Below are positions 52,138 to 63,276 of a DNA stretch of 64,000 nucleotides, one piece after another. Below the pieces are notes generated by a model. That model was not told the origin of the DNA. It made no database searches and worked only from the letters and a program-made list of their open reading frames with translations. Origin of the DNA: Hippophae tibetana. Its lineage: Eukaryota; Streptophyta; Magnoliopsida; Rosales; Elaeagnaceae. The stretch covers positions 48,615,452 through 48,679,451 of the forward strand of contig CM072811.1 in assembly GCA_037013495.1 (NCBI GenBank), in the 5' to 3' direction. A program made the translations under genes and the position numbers. How positions within the stretch are numbered: the first letter of the stretch is position 1; every line of letters begins with the position of its first letter.

Positions 52138-52900
52138 GGAGTTCTGAAGATGAATTAGACTTCAAACTCCTGTTAATAAAAGAAACAACAAAAACAAAGA
52201 TTTTATTTTTCAATGGTTAGGTTTGAGGAAAGATGCCTTGCATACACCTAAAGCTGTATCCAATTCGATAGATCTATAAATTAAAGTTAAATGGTAGAAA
52301 CTATAGATCAAAAAATCTATTCATGTCAAAATTATGAACCACCTATAGCATAAAACCACTTCAATATCACACATGCTTATCCATTACCAAAGTGTTATAT
52401 TTTAGCATCAAGTGGCTCCTTTTACAACTAGTTGAGTTTCATTCCTGTAATAATGATCCATAATATCAAAAGGACTGAAATGGGGATGTAAACTAAATAC
52501 GAATAGATCCGCAATCAAACCCATTACCTATATTTGCATTTGGCCCCCCCAAAAAAAACTGTACATGCAGTTGGGATAATACAGAAATTGTTTGGCAATC
52601 AACCAGGGACGGATCAAGAGTTTGTGAGGCCCTAGGCCGCAATTATAAATGAGGCCTTGAAATGTATTGAAAATTTGAGAATAACACATTTGAATGATTG
52701 AAAAGGTACATAAATCATCATTTCAGATCACTAAACTAGCTAATATAATACAAGATCGGCAATTCTAAGCCTAAAGGATAAAACTGAAACCAATAAATCA
52801 AACTAAGGCAGAGAGATTACCTATTACAAACTAAAAGCAAACCAAGCAGGATACTTCACCGGCAAGAGGGTGGGAGAGTGGACTCTGGAAACTGCTGGCC
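52138..52900 (-). promoter_or_regulatory. Probable spliced 5' leader and proximal promoter of PSP
   Basis: On the minus strand TTAACAG|GAGTTTGAAG at about 52,170 is a good acceptor 32 bases before the start codon. AATAG|GTAATCTC at about 52,821 is a matching donor. Together they suggest a leader intron of about 650 bp, with a first non-coding exon beginning somewhere in 52,830-52,930. A CAGGGACGGATC...GAGGCCCTAGGCC scrap at 52,604-52,665, inside this intron, resembles a widespread decayed plant DNA-transposon repeat. Inferred from splice signals only. Confidence 0.45.
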
Positions 52901-52916
52901 GGCGGCAATAGAGATG

Positions 52917-52974
52917 GAGGATAAGCTCAGTTGGTAGAGCGCAAGGCTATTAACTTCGAGCCCCACGGTGGGCG
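52917..52974 (+). pseudogene. tRNA-Lys(CUU)-like pseudogene with internal deletion
   Basis: The sequence has an A-box/D-arm (AGCTCAGTTGGTAGAGCG) and the 5' half of the anticodon arm (CAAGGCTATTAAC). It then jumps directly to the T-arm and acceptor 3' end (TTCGAGCCCCACGGTGGGCG), followed by TTTTT. These match plant tRNA-Lys(CUU), but about 14 bases between AAC and TTCGAG (the 3' half of the anticodon arm, variable loop and start of the T arm) are missing. The 5' acceptor strand no longer pairs with GGTGGGC, and the anticodon reads ATT instead of CTT. It cannot fold as a tRNA. The A box and part of the B box remain. Confidence 0.85.
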
Positions 52975-52999
52975 TTTTTATCTCTCTTCCTACGTTTCT

Positions 53000-55600
53000 C
53001 ATTGTAAAAAAAACGTGGAATCGAATATATTAAGGGTTTTTGCAATTTTGTGTGTGTTTTTTTTTAAGTAATAGAATAATAACAATTTTTCCAATTATTT
53101 ATTAATAATATTATTAAGATAATTTTATTACTGTCATAATAAAAAATAATTTATTAATTTTATTTATAATATTAATAAAACTTTAATATCATTGAATAAA
53201 ATTATATTAATAAAATATTTTTATAATAATAATTGACATTTTAATAATAACCTTATCTTCTTCTTTTTTCAAATTTTGATTTTATTGACTTATTTTTATG
53301 TTATTTTATTTTTTTATTTATTACAACTTATACTTATAATTTTTTTAATAAAATAAATATTTATTCATATTTTTTTTATTTTTTAATCAAAAATAATGAT
53401 CTTATTAATTAACTAATCAAAACATCATTCGTCATTTTTTTTAAATTAGATTTAAATACTGATGGGATAGAATAGAAACTGAATTTAAAAATTGTATTTT
53501 TTTCATTATAATAAAATAATAAAAATAAATAGGATCATGTTTTTGTTGTGCAGCTCTTACTTAATCATTAGCGCACATAAGATAAATGGCTTCTTGTTCT
53601 GCAGTGCTCACTTGATCGTTAGTGCACATGAGACACAGCGCTTATAAAGTCACACTTGGTGTGACAAAGCATCAAAGTAGTTGATTTTCATGTTATATCA
53701 ACTATTTTAGTGCTTCATGCTCAAAACATAAGTTTAATTGCTAAGTTTATCATATGTTATTTATCTTTGCTAAAAAACATAACCTACTAAATACAACTAA
53801 TTTCTTATTAAAAATCCACTTATTTTTTGATTATTTTTGCATAACCAAGTAAATTCGATTGAGAAACAATTCTTAAATAATTTATTATTATTAGACTTTA
53901 TATATCAATTTTGTATTAAAATATATATGGTGGATAAATTTGATAAAATATATATCTATGACATATTAAATTAATATAAGAAAAATGTATAAATATCATT
54001 ATAATGCCCTTTTGATTGCTAATATATCCGGTAAGCCCAAGTTTCGTCACAATATCAGTAATCTTCCAAAATTATTACTCACTATTAACTTTTAACTAAA
54101 CTAGGTATAGCTATAATAGTATCCAAGAAACGACTTCTTAAAAAAATTTGAAACAGATACTATTAAAAAACACAAAATCCATTATTCCATTAAACTGAAA
54201 CCAATTATCTTAATTTTATCTTTATCACTCAAACATTTTTTTGATTATTTATATCGTCAATTCAGTTTTTATTTAATAAATTTTGAAAATGTATACGATT
54301 TTGAATAAAAACTAAATATAAAAGAACATGGATAATTCAAATATGATTATATTGATAATTGTACATATTCGTACTCAAAATTAATTATATTTATTTAATT
54401 AATTTATATATTTATTAAATTAAATTATATATTAATTAATAATCTTTATTAAGAATTTTTAAAAAAATTGAAAAAAATAGTTTTTTTCAAACATTTTTTA
54501 ATAATTATTTCGAATTATTAACCCAGGTAAAAAAACTCCTCAAACCGTAATAATTTTCAAACAATTTCAAATATAATTTTATAATTCAATTTAAAGAAAG
54601 TTATAATCACATCTCCACCCCTATTTTTATTTGTACCTGTGTCCATTGTTAGCCATCATGCGCTTTGCTCGTTGAAGTAGAAAACAAGCTTGACCAACCC
54701 TTTTTTTCACTTACGTTTTCTTAAACTACTATTTTATTTTATAATTAGTGTGATAGTAGAAGTCACTACCATTGGTATCATTTTTCATTTAATACAATTG
54801 TTTTAAAAAATAAATTAAATACATAACATATCATTTTAATAATTTAATATATAAAACATAAATAATGTAATTTACACTTCATCAATTATTTTTTAAAAAC
54901 AAATGATTAAACAATATTATTTATAATCTACAAAATTAAATAACACTAATTACAACTTCTCTCTTGTCTCTTAGACAATGTGAGGACTTATTAAATTTAG
55001 AAGATACCATAGGTGTTTAGTTGATACAAAATTTAAAATTTAAAACTTTGAGTGATATTTGAGCATACTCTAGGATAATATGGTAATTTAATATTTATAT
55101 TAAAGGTACGGATACTTTGCCCTCAAAAATTATTTTTCCTTTTAATCAAAAAAATGCCACATATGTTACTATTTTTTTGTCAACCGTACACATTGTTCTC
55201 AATCTCAAACATCTATTATTTAAGAAGGAAAAAATAAATCAAATGTTTATACCTATCAACTATATTTTTTCATATAATTTTTTGTTTATAATAAGAAACA
55301 AAATTATTTGGTATGTCTCTTTTATTAAACTAGATATGACATTATTACTATTATTTTATGTTTAGTGTAAATAATAGAATCAAATTGATTATAAGAATGA
55401 GAATGAAAGTACAGATATATTATATAAATGGAGGTAAAGACTAAAAGTGACAACACTTGAGCAAAAAGATTACAGCATTCCAAAGTAATAATACACATAA
55501 GTAATAATGAGATGTGGAGAAGCTGTAACAAATAGACTAAATTCAATACTGGAACTACCAACCTTGATGGTTATTGGAGCAGCACAGAAGTGTGTTAAAA
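53000..55600. other. Gene-free AT-rich spacer
   Basis: Mostly A/T. An imperfect 51-bp tandem pair lies at 53,550-53,651 in a short GC-richer island. No gene recognised. Confidence 0.5.
53550..53651. repeat. Imperfect 51-bp tandem duplication
   Basis: GCAGCTCTTACTTAATCATT and GCAGTGCTCACTTGATCGTT start the two units, with further correspondence (AGCGCACATAAGA against AGTGCACATGAGA). They are followed by a small inverted repeat TCACACTTGGTGTGA. Confidence 0.6.
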
Positions 55601-56600
55601 AAAATCAGATATGAAAGGCAATCATGAAACATAGATATAAGAATGCCCTGTGGGGCTGAGACACTCCATCATTTGGTTTACTTATGATTGCATAAAATAA
55701 AAAATAAAAAACCTCCATGATAAGCCATACCTGCCATCACCATCCCATTGTATATCTCCCCCCAAGCCAATTTGACGTGGGCAATTTCCTTTCTGGTCAC
55801 GGAGCACTATTTACATAAGACGTCTTTAATAGGTCTTAAATGGTAGCATCAAATGCCCCGTGCATACCTTAATGCCCCAAACAACAAAATAAAATCAACT
55901 TATAAGTTGTCAGACAAACACAAGTACACAACCCAAGTACCTTCTCGACCTTCACCTGTCTTCAGATGATACAGCACCAGAATTAAAATAAGTCAATCAG
56001 AGAATAAATTAGAAAGCCATTTGTTACAAAATTAATTCAGAACGATGAAATACTCACAAAGCACGGTTCACTGGCATTATGAGGCAGAAAGCTTTAGAAT
56101 GCCAATCATAACAACTTATATATTCCCTGTTCAAGTTTATTCAAAAATACAATAGTTTAAGTACCTATACTCCAAGAACAAAATTTCTTCCTATAAAGGG
56201 AAAAAAATACATAATTTCTACAGTGGGCATGTCAATGATAATACTACAAGGAATTCACAATGGAAGAAGATAATTATCAAGAATAAGCTTCAACCTATGA
56301 GCAAATTTTGATCAACTCCTATTAATGAATGCTCTCCTACTCATAACTTCTCTTAATTCGCACTAGCAATCCTACTGACCAGAAGTTCCCAGTGCAACCA
56401 CAGTAGATAAGCAAGTTCAACATTATTATTTAAACTATGCTTCATTGTCAGAATGGTTGCTATAGAGTAGATATAAAGAAATAGTGGATACGGGAAATAT
56501 ATCAGGATGGAATGATAGAATGAGGTCAAGCCTCCCATAATGGATATCAGTATACAATTTAACCAGATAAAATCTAAAAACCAGAAAACGGAACTAGTTA
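55601..56600. other. 3' flank of STA1, no gene recognised
   Basis: Less AT-rich than typical spacer, as expected for a 3' untranslated region and flank of the minus-strand gene beginning at 59,678. No second coding region was identified; the short open frames are not recognisable. Confidence 0.45.
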
Positions 56601-59600
56601 CTAATTTTTATTATTTTCAGCTCCATTCTCTTCTTTCCCAAGGGCAAGGACTACTTTCTTCAATATGGCTTCAGTTGGTTGGTGAGAATTTTCAACAGCT
56701 TTTGAGATTACTTGCCATTTCTCACCGTGTTTTGGCTCTGCCGCAACACATCTTCTTATGATATCCTTTTGGTTATCTTCACTCCCATGTTGAAGTTCAA
56801 ATTTGTAATAAAAGGCCCAGAAATCGCCAATATCTGGGGCAAGAGTCACAGCCCTGTTCAGCCATGTCCTAGCTTTATCCACCTTCCTATCAAGCCAGAA
56901 TAACTTGGCCACAGCAGCAATGACATGAGGATCATGATCACATTTCTTAAGTGCATCCATACTCTTGATCCTACGCTGGGGCCGAGGTACCATCTCAATG
57001 GATGCAGCCCATAGTATTCCACTATTAGGACATTCTTGCAATGCCTTAGCCATCAAAACATCAGCTTCTCTCTTATTGCCATGCTTCATCTCAGCTCGAA
57101 CTGCAGCCAGCCAAAGTTCAGGGTTCTGTGGATTCTTCTTCCTAGCCATAGTAAGAATTGCTCTAGCTTTACTTAACCCATTTGTCTTCTCTTCAAGATT
57201 AGCAAGAGAAAGCCACAGAGTAACAAAGTTAGGACAACGCTTTAGACCTGTCTCGTAAGCCTCCCTAGCTCTTTCCAAGCGACCAAGCCGTTCCTCTAGC
57301 TGTCCAAGCATCAGCCATAATTTAAAGAATGAGGGGAAGCGTTTCAGCCCTTCATCAAGCAACATCCTCTCCTCCTGAACATTACCCAGCTCTCTCTCAA
57401 CAATTGCTGATTTCATCCATACTCTTTCTGTGCCTCCCTTTTCTCGGGCTTTAGCAAGGAGCATTCTAGCTCTCTCAGGTTCATGATTCTCAAATTCAAG
57501 CTTAAATGCAGCAAGCCAAATTTCCTCGGAATTGGGAATTCCAGCGTAAGCTTCTTGAAGGATTGCACGAGCAGCAGGCACATCACCAGCTAGCCATTTT
57601 TCCTTGGCACCCATAAGCCACAAAACCTCGGCTTGTGGGCAGTAAGTAACTGCTCTACGAAGTAAAGCATCAAGGGATTCCCTCGTTCCATGGCTCTTTT
57701 CAAGATGTGCTGCTTTTATCCATATGCTCTTCTTAGTTAAGAACACGGTGAGTGCATGGGCATAAATAGCTCTAGCTGTCTCAATGGAACCTCTTTTCTT
57801 GCACTCTTCTGCATCGGCAACCCATGTTCTTTTCCTATCTTCATCTTCCACGCCAATCCCAATGGTGTTTCGAATGATAGCCTGGCAAGTTGCAACTGAG
57901 CCAGCACGCTCAGCAGCCTCAGCCTCCTTCATCCAGGCTTCTCTATCAATTTCCAATCCTTCCCTTTGTAAAGCCCTTATACCCCTTTCAATGATCTTGC
58001 CAACCATGGAAGTATTATCATTAGCTTCCTCCAACTTCGCAGCAGTGATCCATATGGCAGGCTCCTTTGATAGTTTCTCTCTTGCCCTGTTAAGTACCTT
58101 CTTAGCATTATCATAAGTCTCCAACCTTGCAAGTGCAAGCCATAATTCAACATGAAGAGGACAACATTCCACAGCCCTATGAAGCAAAATTCTAGCATCG
58201 TCCTCACTAGCCAGCTCCACAACCGCCTTCCACAGTCTAACTGAGTCAGGAATATGTTCCAACCCTTTCCTCAAAACCCTGCTCTTATTCACATCATCTT
58301 GTTCCAATTTTGCTGCCTGCAACCACAACTTCACTGAAGTGGGGATAGACTTAGCTCCCCTAGCTATCACAGCCTTTGCCTCATCTGGGCTAGCAAGTCT
58401 ACAGGCCTCCAACCACACATCCTCATTCTTTGGGCACTCCTCGCAACCTTTCTGTATCAGTTGCCTAGCCGCCTGTATCTTCCCCGCCACTTCCTCCAAC
58501 CTTGCAGCAGCAATCCAACCAGGTGGATGCTTTGGATTTGTCTGAGTAACACTTTTAAGCAACAATCTAGCCTTCTTTATATCAGAAATCTCAGCATCAC
58601 TCGTAATTTTCATACTTTTAAGATCAGTTAAATACCCTTTTGGGTCCACAACAGTCAACCCAGAAACAGAATCAGAAAGTCTATCTAATTTCAAAGACAA
58701 AACAGTACCTCTACCCTCACCAACAGCAGTTAAATCTGTAACTGGGGTTTGAGACCAGGGAGTCTCTGTCCCTCCTGCAGCTCTACTCTTAGGATCCAAT
58801 GCAGTAACATGTTCCTGCTCTTGCCTAGCCCTCTCAAGAAGCGTATCAGGCACCGGCACAAAGCTTTCGAATTTCCGCTTCTTATTCCTCAATGAATAAT
58901 CCCCAATTTCAGGTATACTATCCCAATCTTGAGCCGACATAGTATGCAATTTCCTCTTCAAATCAGCAAACTGCTCAGTAATCTTAGGATTTGAAGCTCT
59001 ATACTTTTCAATTTCCTCCTTCAACCTAGCTTCCCTACGATCCTTTCTCCTCGAATCCATTCTCTTATCAATAGCTTCCCACACAGCATCAGCTTCCTTA
59101 TCATCTTCATCATACTCAGCAGAAGCAAACAAACCGACATCATTGCCTTCAAACTCGTCAAACTTCTGATTCTCATCGTACCCTTTATCCTCCCCTTCAT
59201 CCTCATCCTCATCCTCCGGCTTTCCACGTCCACGACCAAGCCCACCAGGAGGAGCAGCACCGCCAATTGTGGTGGCAGACCGATCAGGTAGATCAGGAGC
59301 GGCACGAGCAGGACCAATATCAGATCGGGTGGTGAACCCAGTTGCACCACGACCCAAACCAGCCACATAATTCGGTGGAGGCTTGGAATTTAAAAACTCG
59401 AGTCGAGGTTTGGGGATGGTCGGAGTTTGGGTACCACCTAAAAGAGGGACATGCAGGGTTAAGACTGAATAACGTTTAATACCGAGGTCGGAAAGGAGGG
59501 TGGTGGAATCTTTGGTATGGGAAATAAATTGGAGATTTTGAGAAGAGAAAATGCGCTGGTGGACAATGGGGATTTGGGAAATTTCATGAATTGCGAGCCT

Positions 59601-59678
59601 TAAATCGTGGAGGGTGGTGGTGTCAGGATTAAGGTTGAGGGCTAGGGTTTTGTAATTTGGGGATGCGATAAACACCAT
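56601..59678 (-). CDS. STA1: STA1, PRP6-type U4/U6.U5 tri-snRNP splicing factor
   Basis: A 1025-residue, intronless protein, the plant homologue of yeast Prp6 and human PRPF6. It bridges U5 and U4/U6 in the tri-snRNP in the nucleus; in Arabidopsis STABILIZED1 it affects pre-mRNA splicing, transcript turnover and cold/heat tolerance. Residues 1-80 form a ubiquitin-like N-terminus. Residues about 90-260 are the PRP1 N-terminal domain ([20 protein letters not shown], then [14 protein letters not shown] and [13 protein letters not shown]), with an acidic run [12 protein letters not shown] near 155-166. From about 365 to the end are tandem HAT/TPR helical repeats (for example [40 protein letters not shown]). 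Length and intronless structure match the Arabidopsis gene (about 1029). The start fits the conserved MVF N-terminus. Confidence 0.96.
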   Translation of the reverse strand: MVFIASPNYKTLALNLNPDTTTLHDLRLAIHEISQIPIVHQRIFSSQNLQFISHTKDSTTLLSDLGIKRYSVLTLHVPLLGGTQTPTIPKPRLEFLNSKPPPNYVAGLGRGATGFTTRSDIGPARAAPDLPDRSATTIGGAAPPGGLGRGRGKPEDEDEDEGEDKGYDENQKFDEFEGNDVGLFASAEYDEDDKEADAVWEAIDKRMDSRRKDRREARLKEEIEKYRASNPKITEQFADLKRKLHTMSAQDWDSIPEIGDYSLRNKKRKFESFVPVPDTLLERARQEQEHVTALDPKSRAAGGTETPWSQTPVTDLTAVGEGRGTVLSLKLDRLSDSVSGLTVVDPKGYLTDLKSMKITSDAEISDIKKARLLLKSVTQTNPKHPPGWIAAARLEEVAGKIQAARQLIQKGCEECPKNEDVWLEACRLASPDEAKAVIARGAKSIPTSVKLWLQAAKLEQDDVNKSRVLRKGLEHIPDSVRLWKAVVELASEDDARILLHRAVECCPLHVELWLALARLETYDNAKKVLNRAREKLSKEPAIWITAAKLEEANDNTSMVGKIIERGIRALQREGLEIDREAWMKEAEAAERAGSVATCQAIIRNTIGIGVEDEDRKRTWVADAEECKKRGSIETARAIYAHALTVFLTKKSIWIKAAHLEKSHGTRESLDALLRRAVTYCPQAEVLWLMGAKEKWLAGDVPAARAILQEAYAGIPNSEEIWLAAFKLEFENHEPERARMLLAKAREKGGTERVWMKSAIVERELGNVQEERMLLDEGLKRFPSFFKLWLMLGQLEERLGRLERAREAYETGLKRCPNFVTLWLSLANLEEKTNGLSKARAILTMARKKNPQNPELWLAAVRAEMKHGNKREADVLMAKALQECPNSGILWAASIEMVPRPQRRIKSMDALKKCDHDPHVIAAVAKLFWLDRKVDKARTWLNRAVTLAPDIGDFWAFYYKFELQHGSEDNQKDIIRRCVAAEPKHGEKWQVISKAVENSHQPTEAILKKVVLALGKEENGAENNKN

Positions 59679-60224
59679 GGTTGGAGTAATTTGAAGGTGG
59701 AAAAGGATGGTCGAAAAGTTACGGGGCTATAGAAACGATCGAAGAAGGAAGAAGGAAGAAGTAGAAGAATAAGCCGTACGTACGCTATTTGAAACCCTAA
59801 TGCCTAATTTCTCGAGTAAGCTAAAAAAAAACTGACTCACTCCGGAGTCATATCAAACTGCCTTTCTGTAAATAATACCCAGATCAGAATATTTATTATA
59901 ATTTTTAAAATTTATAATCGTAAAAATATTATTCAATTTATATATTTATATTATTAAAAATAGTTTAACCTACAAATTTTACATTGATTTCTCGTACAAT
60001 TAAAAATAATTAACTTATCTTACACTTCACTTAAATTTTAAAAGAAAAAACTCTTCTATAAATTTATGTAAAAATTTAATTTTATAGAAGTTCAAAGTTC
60101 AAAAATAATTGTATGTACATTTGACAAATAATTATTTTAATTTCCTTTTATTAGATTTGTGCATTAAGAAAAGGGAAAAAAATTATTAAAATGATTTAAC
60201 ATGGTTAAATTAATCTAGTAATGA
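59679..60224. other. STA1 promoter region
   Basis: The first about 150 bases upstream of the start codon are purine-rich in the minus-strand leader and less AT-rich; beyond 59,820 the spacer is A/T-rich. No decisive promoter element seen. Confidence 0.4.
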
Positions 60225-60461
60225 GTTACAAGCTATTGACATTTTACGAGACATTATTACTTTTATTAATTCATAGTCAAGTTGATTTCAAATTAAAAAT
60301 TAAAAATGTTAGAATTAAAAAGTAAACTATAAGGAAAAAAGATAATGGAACTAAGTGTAAAGGAAAAAAAATAGAAATTATTTATGTAATGAATTTAATA
60401 TTTTGTAATTCCTAACATTTGAAAAGTTCTGTCATTTGTGGGCAAAGTTGGAATCACTTAG
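60225..60461. repeat. 237-bp direct repeat, copy A
   Basis: Starts GTTACAAGCTATTGACATTT and ends GTTGGAATCACTTAG. It matches the block at 61,459-61,695 with three substitutions and no length change, at a constant offset of 1234 bases. Confidence 0.95.
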
Positions 60462-60764
60462 GTGGCGTTTGGTTCGTGGAATAGAATCGGAATCGGAATG
60501 GAATGGAATGGAAAGGAAACAATTTTGTTTGGTTTGACCACTGGAATCAAGCTCAGAATCAGGATTATAGTGTTTGGTTTGCCACTGGAATGGAATGAAA
60601 AAAGCTGTAAATGACCTTAATACCCCTATATGCTGTAAAGTTTAAATAATGTCATTTAATTACTATTTTTTCGTCAGACAAAATACATTATTAAAATCAT
60701 TATTTTCCTAAATAATTATTACTTAATTAAAAAGAAATATATTATTAAAATTATTATTTTTCTA
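60462..60764. mobile_element. Fragment of an unclassified plant repeat (GGTGGCGTTTGGTTCG type)
   Basis: Starts directly after repeat copy A with GTGGCGTTTGGTTCG, followed by GGAATCGGAATGGAATGG-like units and TGACCTTAATACCCCTATA. These are features of a common family of short non-coding plant repeats. I see no complementary end, so it is truncated or only partly inserted. The family name is not certain. Confidence 0.45.
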
Positions 60765-61458
60765 AATAGGGTTTAGGGTTTTGAGGTTTGGGATGTGTGA
60801 TTTAGGGTTTAGGGATTTAGGATTTGGGTTATATTTGTAGGTTAACGTTTAGGGTTAAAATTATTATTTTTCTAAAAATAGTTTAGGGTTTTAGAATTTT
60901 GGGTTTAGGGTTTATGGTTTTAGGATTTGGAATTTGGGGTTTAGGGTTTTGGGATTTATGTTTTAGGGTTTTGGGTTTTGGGATTTATGTTTTAAGGTTT
61001 AGGGTTTAGGGTTTAGAGATTTGGAGATTTGGGGTTTAGGGTTTTAGGGTTTAGGGATTTGGGGTTTTAGGATTTGGAATTTGGGGTTTAGGGTTTAGGG
61101 TTTTGGGATTTATGTTTTAGGGTTTTGGGATTTATGTTTTAAGGTTTAGGGTTTTAGGGTGTAGGGTTTAGGGATTTGGGATTTGGGATTTGGGGTTTAT
61201 GGTTTAGGGATTTGGGGTTTGGGGATTTGGGGATTTGGGGTTTAGGATTTAGGGTTTTAGGATTTGGAATTTGGGATTTAGGGTTTAGGGTTTAGGGATT
61301 TGGGATTTATGTTTTAGGGTTTTAGGGTTTTAGGGTTTAGGGATTTGAGGTTTAGGGTTTAAGGTTTTAGGATTTTAAGATTTGTATTTAGGGTTTTGAA
61401 ATTTTGGGTTTAGGGTTTAGGGTTTTGGAATTTTGGGTTTGAGAATTTTGGATTTAGG
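60765..61458. repeat. Degenerate telomere-like (TTTAGGG)n array
   Basis: About 700 bases of TTTAGGG with many variants (GGGATTTGGGATTTGG, GGGTTTTAGGG, GGGATTTATG). The plant telomere motif is in the + orientation. It is interstitial: ordinary genes lie on both sides. Confidence 0.9.
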
Positions 61459-61695
61459 GTTACAAGCTATTGACATTTTACGATACATTATTACTTTTAT
61501 TAATTCATAGTCAAGTTGATTTCAAATTAAAAATTAAAAATGTTAGAATTAAAAAGTAAACTATAAGGAAAAAAGATAATGGAACTAAGTGTAAAGGAAA
61601 AAAAATAGAGATTATTTATGTAATGAATTTAATTTTTTGTAATTCCTAACATTTGAAAAGTTCTGTCATTTGTGGGCAAAGTTGGAATCACTTAG
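61459..61695. repeat. 237-bp direct repeat, copy B
   Basis: Second copy of the block at 60,225-60,461. The three differences are ACGAG to ACGAT, ATAGAAATT to ATAGAGATT, and AATATTTT to AATTTTTT. It follows immediately on the telomere-like array. Confidence 0.95.
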
Positions 61696-62610
61696 TGTTT
61701 ATAAAAAGCCTCGACTTCGGTCTTCAAAATCATAGGCTTCGTTTGATAAGGGCTCAAGCCTCAACCAAAACGCAGAAGATAACTATGAAAAGTAGTGGGA
61801 GCTTAGTGGGAAACTTTGTTCTACATTAGCATTTCGCACGATTAGTGTCTCGAACCATATATGAAACTAACGCCTTTTGATGGAGTACATGAACCAAATG
61901 GCTCACATTGGGGCAAATTAGGTGGTGCTTCACCCAATATTCCTATGAGGACCCTGGCGAGTCTTATGATCCAAATGTTCCTCCCTGCTACAAATAACGG
62001 CACATTTGCTAGTATTTTTGTTAAACCTTGAAAACATTTCTAATGAACTTTTTTTTCTTGTTTGGTTCTGCTGTCAGGATCCCAAAAAATGGGAAAAGAC
62101 GTTTTCTATCCTTCAATGTTTACGTACTCTAATAATTTGTAAATTTACACAAAATTCAAGGAAATAAAATATACTGTGACAAATTCAATTGGAATATTTC
62201 ATGAAAAATTATTCAATTGTTTCGAAATGTGATAACCTGATAATTCGGAACAATGAAATCCAAGATTAAAGCAACTTTAAGAAAAACAACAACAAATACA
62301 CTATTTTATAGAGAAAAAAACAATGTGAATGGTTAGAATTATACTTACTCCATAAACAATGAATAACATCTCTGATTTCATAATGTCTTTTTTTTACAAG
62401 AGTAGAAGACAACCAACGTATTAAATCCAATTGGATATAATTTGAAGGTCTAATTGTAATCACCCATAATCAATAATACTATGTCACATGATTCAATGTA
62501 CATGTTAAATTTGTTATAAATAGAATTTTCTTTGTTCACACCTCAACTCTTACTACTACTATTAAGCCCATTAGCACAATAAGATATTGGGTCATCTAGG
62601 TCCTATAGGT
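61696..62610. other. Spacer, unassigned GC-richer part at 61.7-62.0 kb
   Basis: About 61,700-62,000 is less AT-rich and reads in places like coding sequence (EPNGSHWGKLGGASPNIP on the + strand), but no family is recognised and no proper start or splice structure is evident. The remainder is ordinary spacer. Confidence 0.35.
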
Positions 62611-62844
62611 GACACAAATGAAATGACAGTCTTATCCGCTAATGATGCATAGTTCAATTTATTTTAGTTGCCACATTAGGTTTAAAAGTGGAAAATAAAA
62701 ACAAATTCAAAAAGCCAAGTTCAAAGAGACACAAATGAAATGACAGTCTTATCCGCTAATGATGCATAGTTCAATTTATTTTAGTTGCCACATTAGGTTT
62801 AAAAGTGGAAAATAAAAACAAATTCAAAAAGCCAAGTTCAAAGA
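62611..62844. repeat. Exact 117-bp tandem duplication
   Basis: Two head-to-tail copies (62,611-62,727 and 62,728-62,844) beginning GACACAAATGAAATGACAGT and ending GCCAAGTTCAAAGA, with no difference seen. They lie 210-450 bases beyond the stop codon of the TM9SF gene, that is, in its 3' flank. Confidence 0.96.
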
Positions 62845-63056
62845 GAAGCAAATGCAGTTATACAAGCTGTTCTCCATAGTGGAATCTGATGATCCCTATA
62901 GATACATTCATTAGACCAATACAGAGGTGCTTCAAAATCAGTACTAATCTTATGCTGCTTAACCTACTTTTTTAAAGAAACCATAAAACTTTATCTATGA
63001 AGACAACAAAATAACAGAAAATAATACCACGTGATGATCGCACCCATCTGCACACT

Positions 63057-63276
63057 CTACTCACACTTGATTGATCTGTAAATGTGACGGACAAAGAGTA
63101 AAGCAGCACGGAAACCCACACTACCAAGCATGAGGAAGAAACCATAGCAAATGCAAGCCATGTAGCCAAAGAAGAACGAAGTTTGCATAAATCCAGACAT
63201 ATCCGATCGGGCATAGTAGTAATACAAGCAGTAGGCATAGATAAACAAACCAGTTGACCCACCACACAGGAAAGAC
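63057..63276 (-). CDS. TM9SF: TM9SF/TMN transmembrane nine protein, last exon (partial)
   Basis: C-terminal 72 residues of a nonaspanin, a Golgi/endosome multi-spanning membrane protein of the secretory pathway. The exon begins after TTTTTACAG on the minus strand with SFLCGGSTGLFIYAYCLYYY. It continues with YARSDMSGFMQTSFFFGYMA, the last two membrane helices (CICYGFFLML..., GFRAALLFV), and ends RHIYRSIKCE. The final KCE fits the KXD/E signal that holds plant TMN proteins in the Golgi through COPI binding. The exon starts in phase 2 (one base completes the preceding codon). The preceding exons lie beyond 64,000; the 724 bases to the window edge read as intron. The member number within the family cannot be set from this exon alone. 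Confidence 0.93.

Noticed and set aside
57784-58116. 110-codon + strand frame inside STA1
   Set aside because: Antisense shadow of the STA1 coding sequence.
61700-62000. Possible gene piece between the 237-bp repeat and the TM9SF gene
   Set aside because: Some protein-like translation but no recognised family, start or splice sites; kept only as a note on spacer content.
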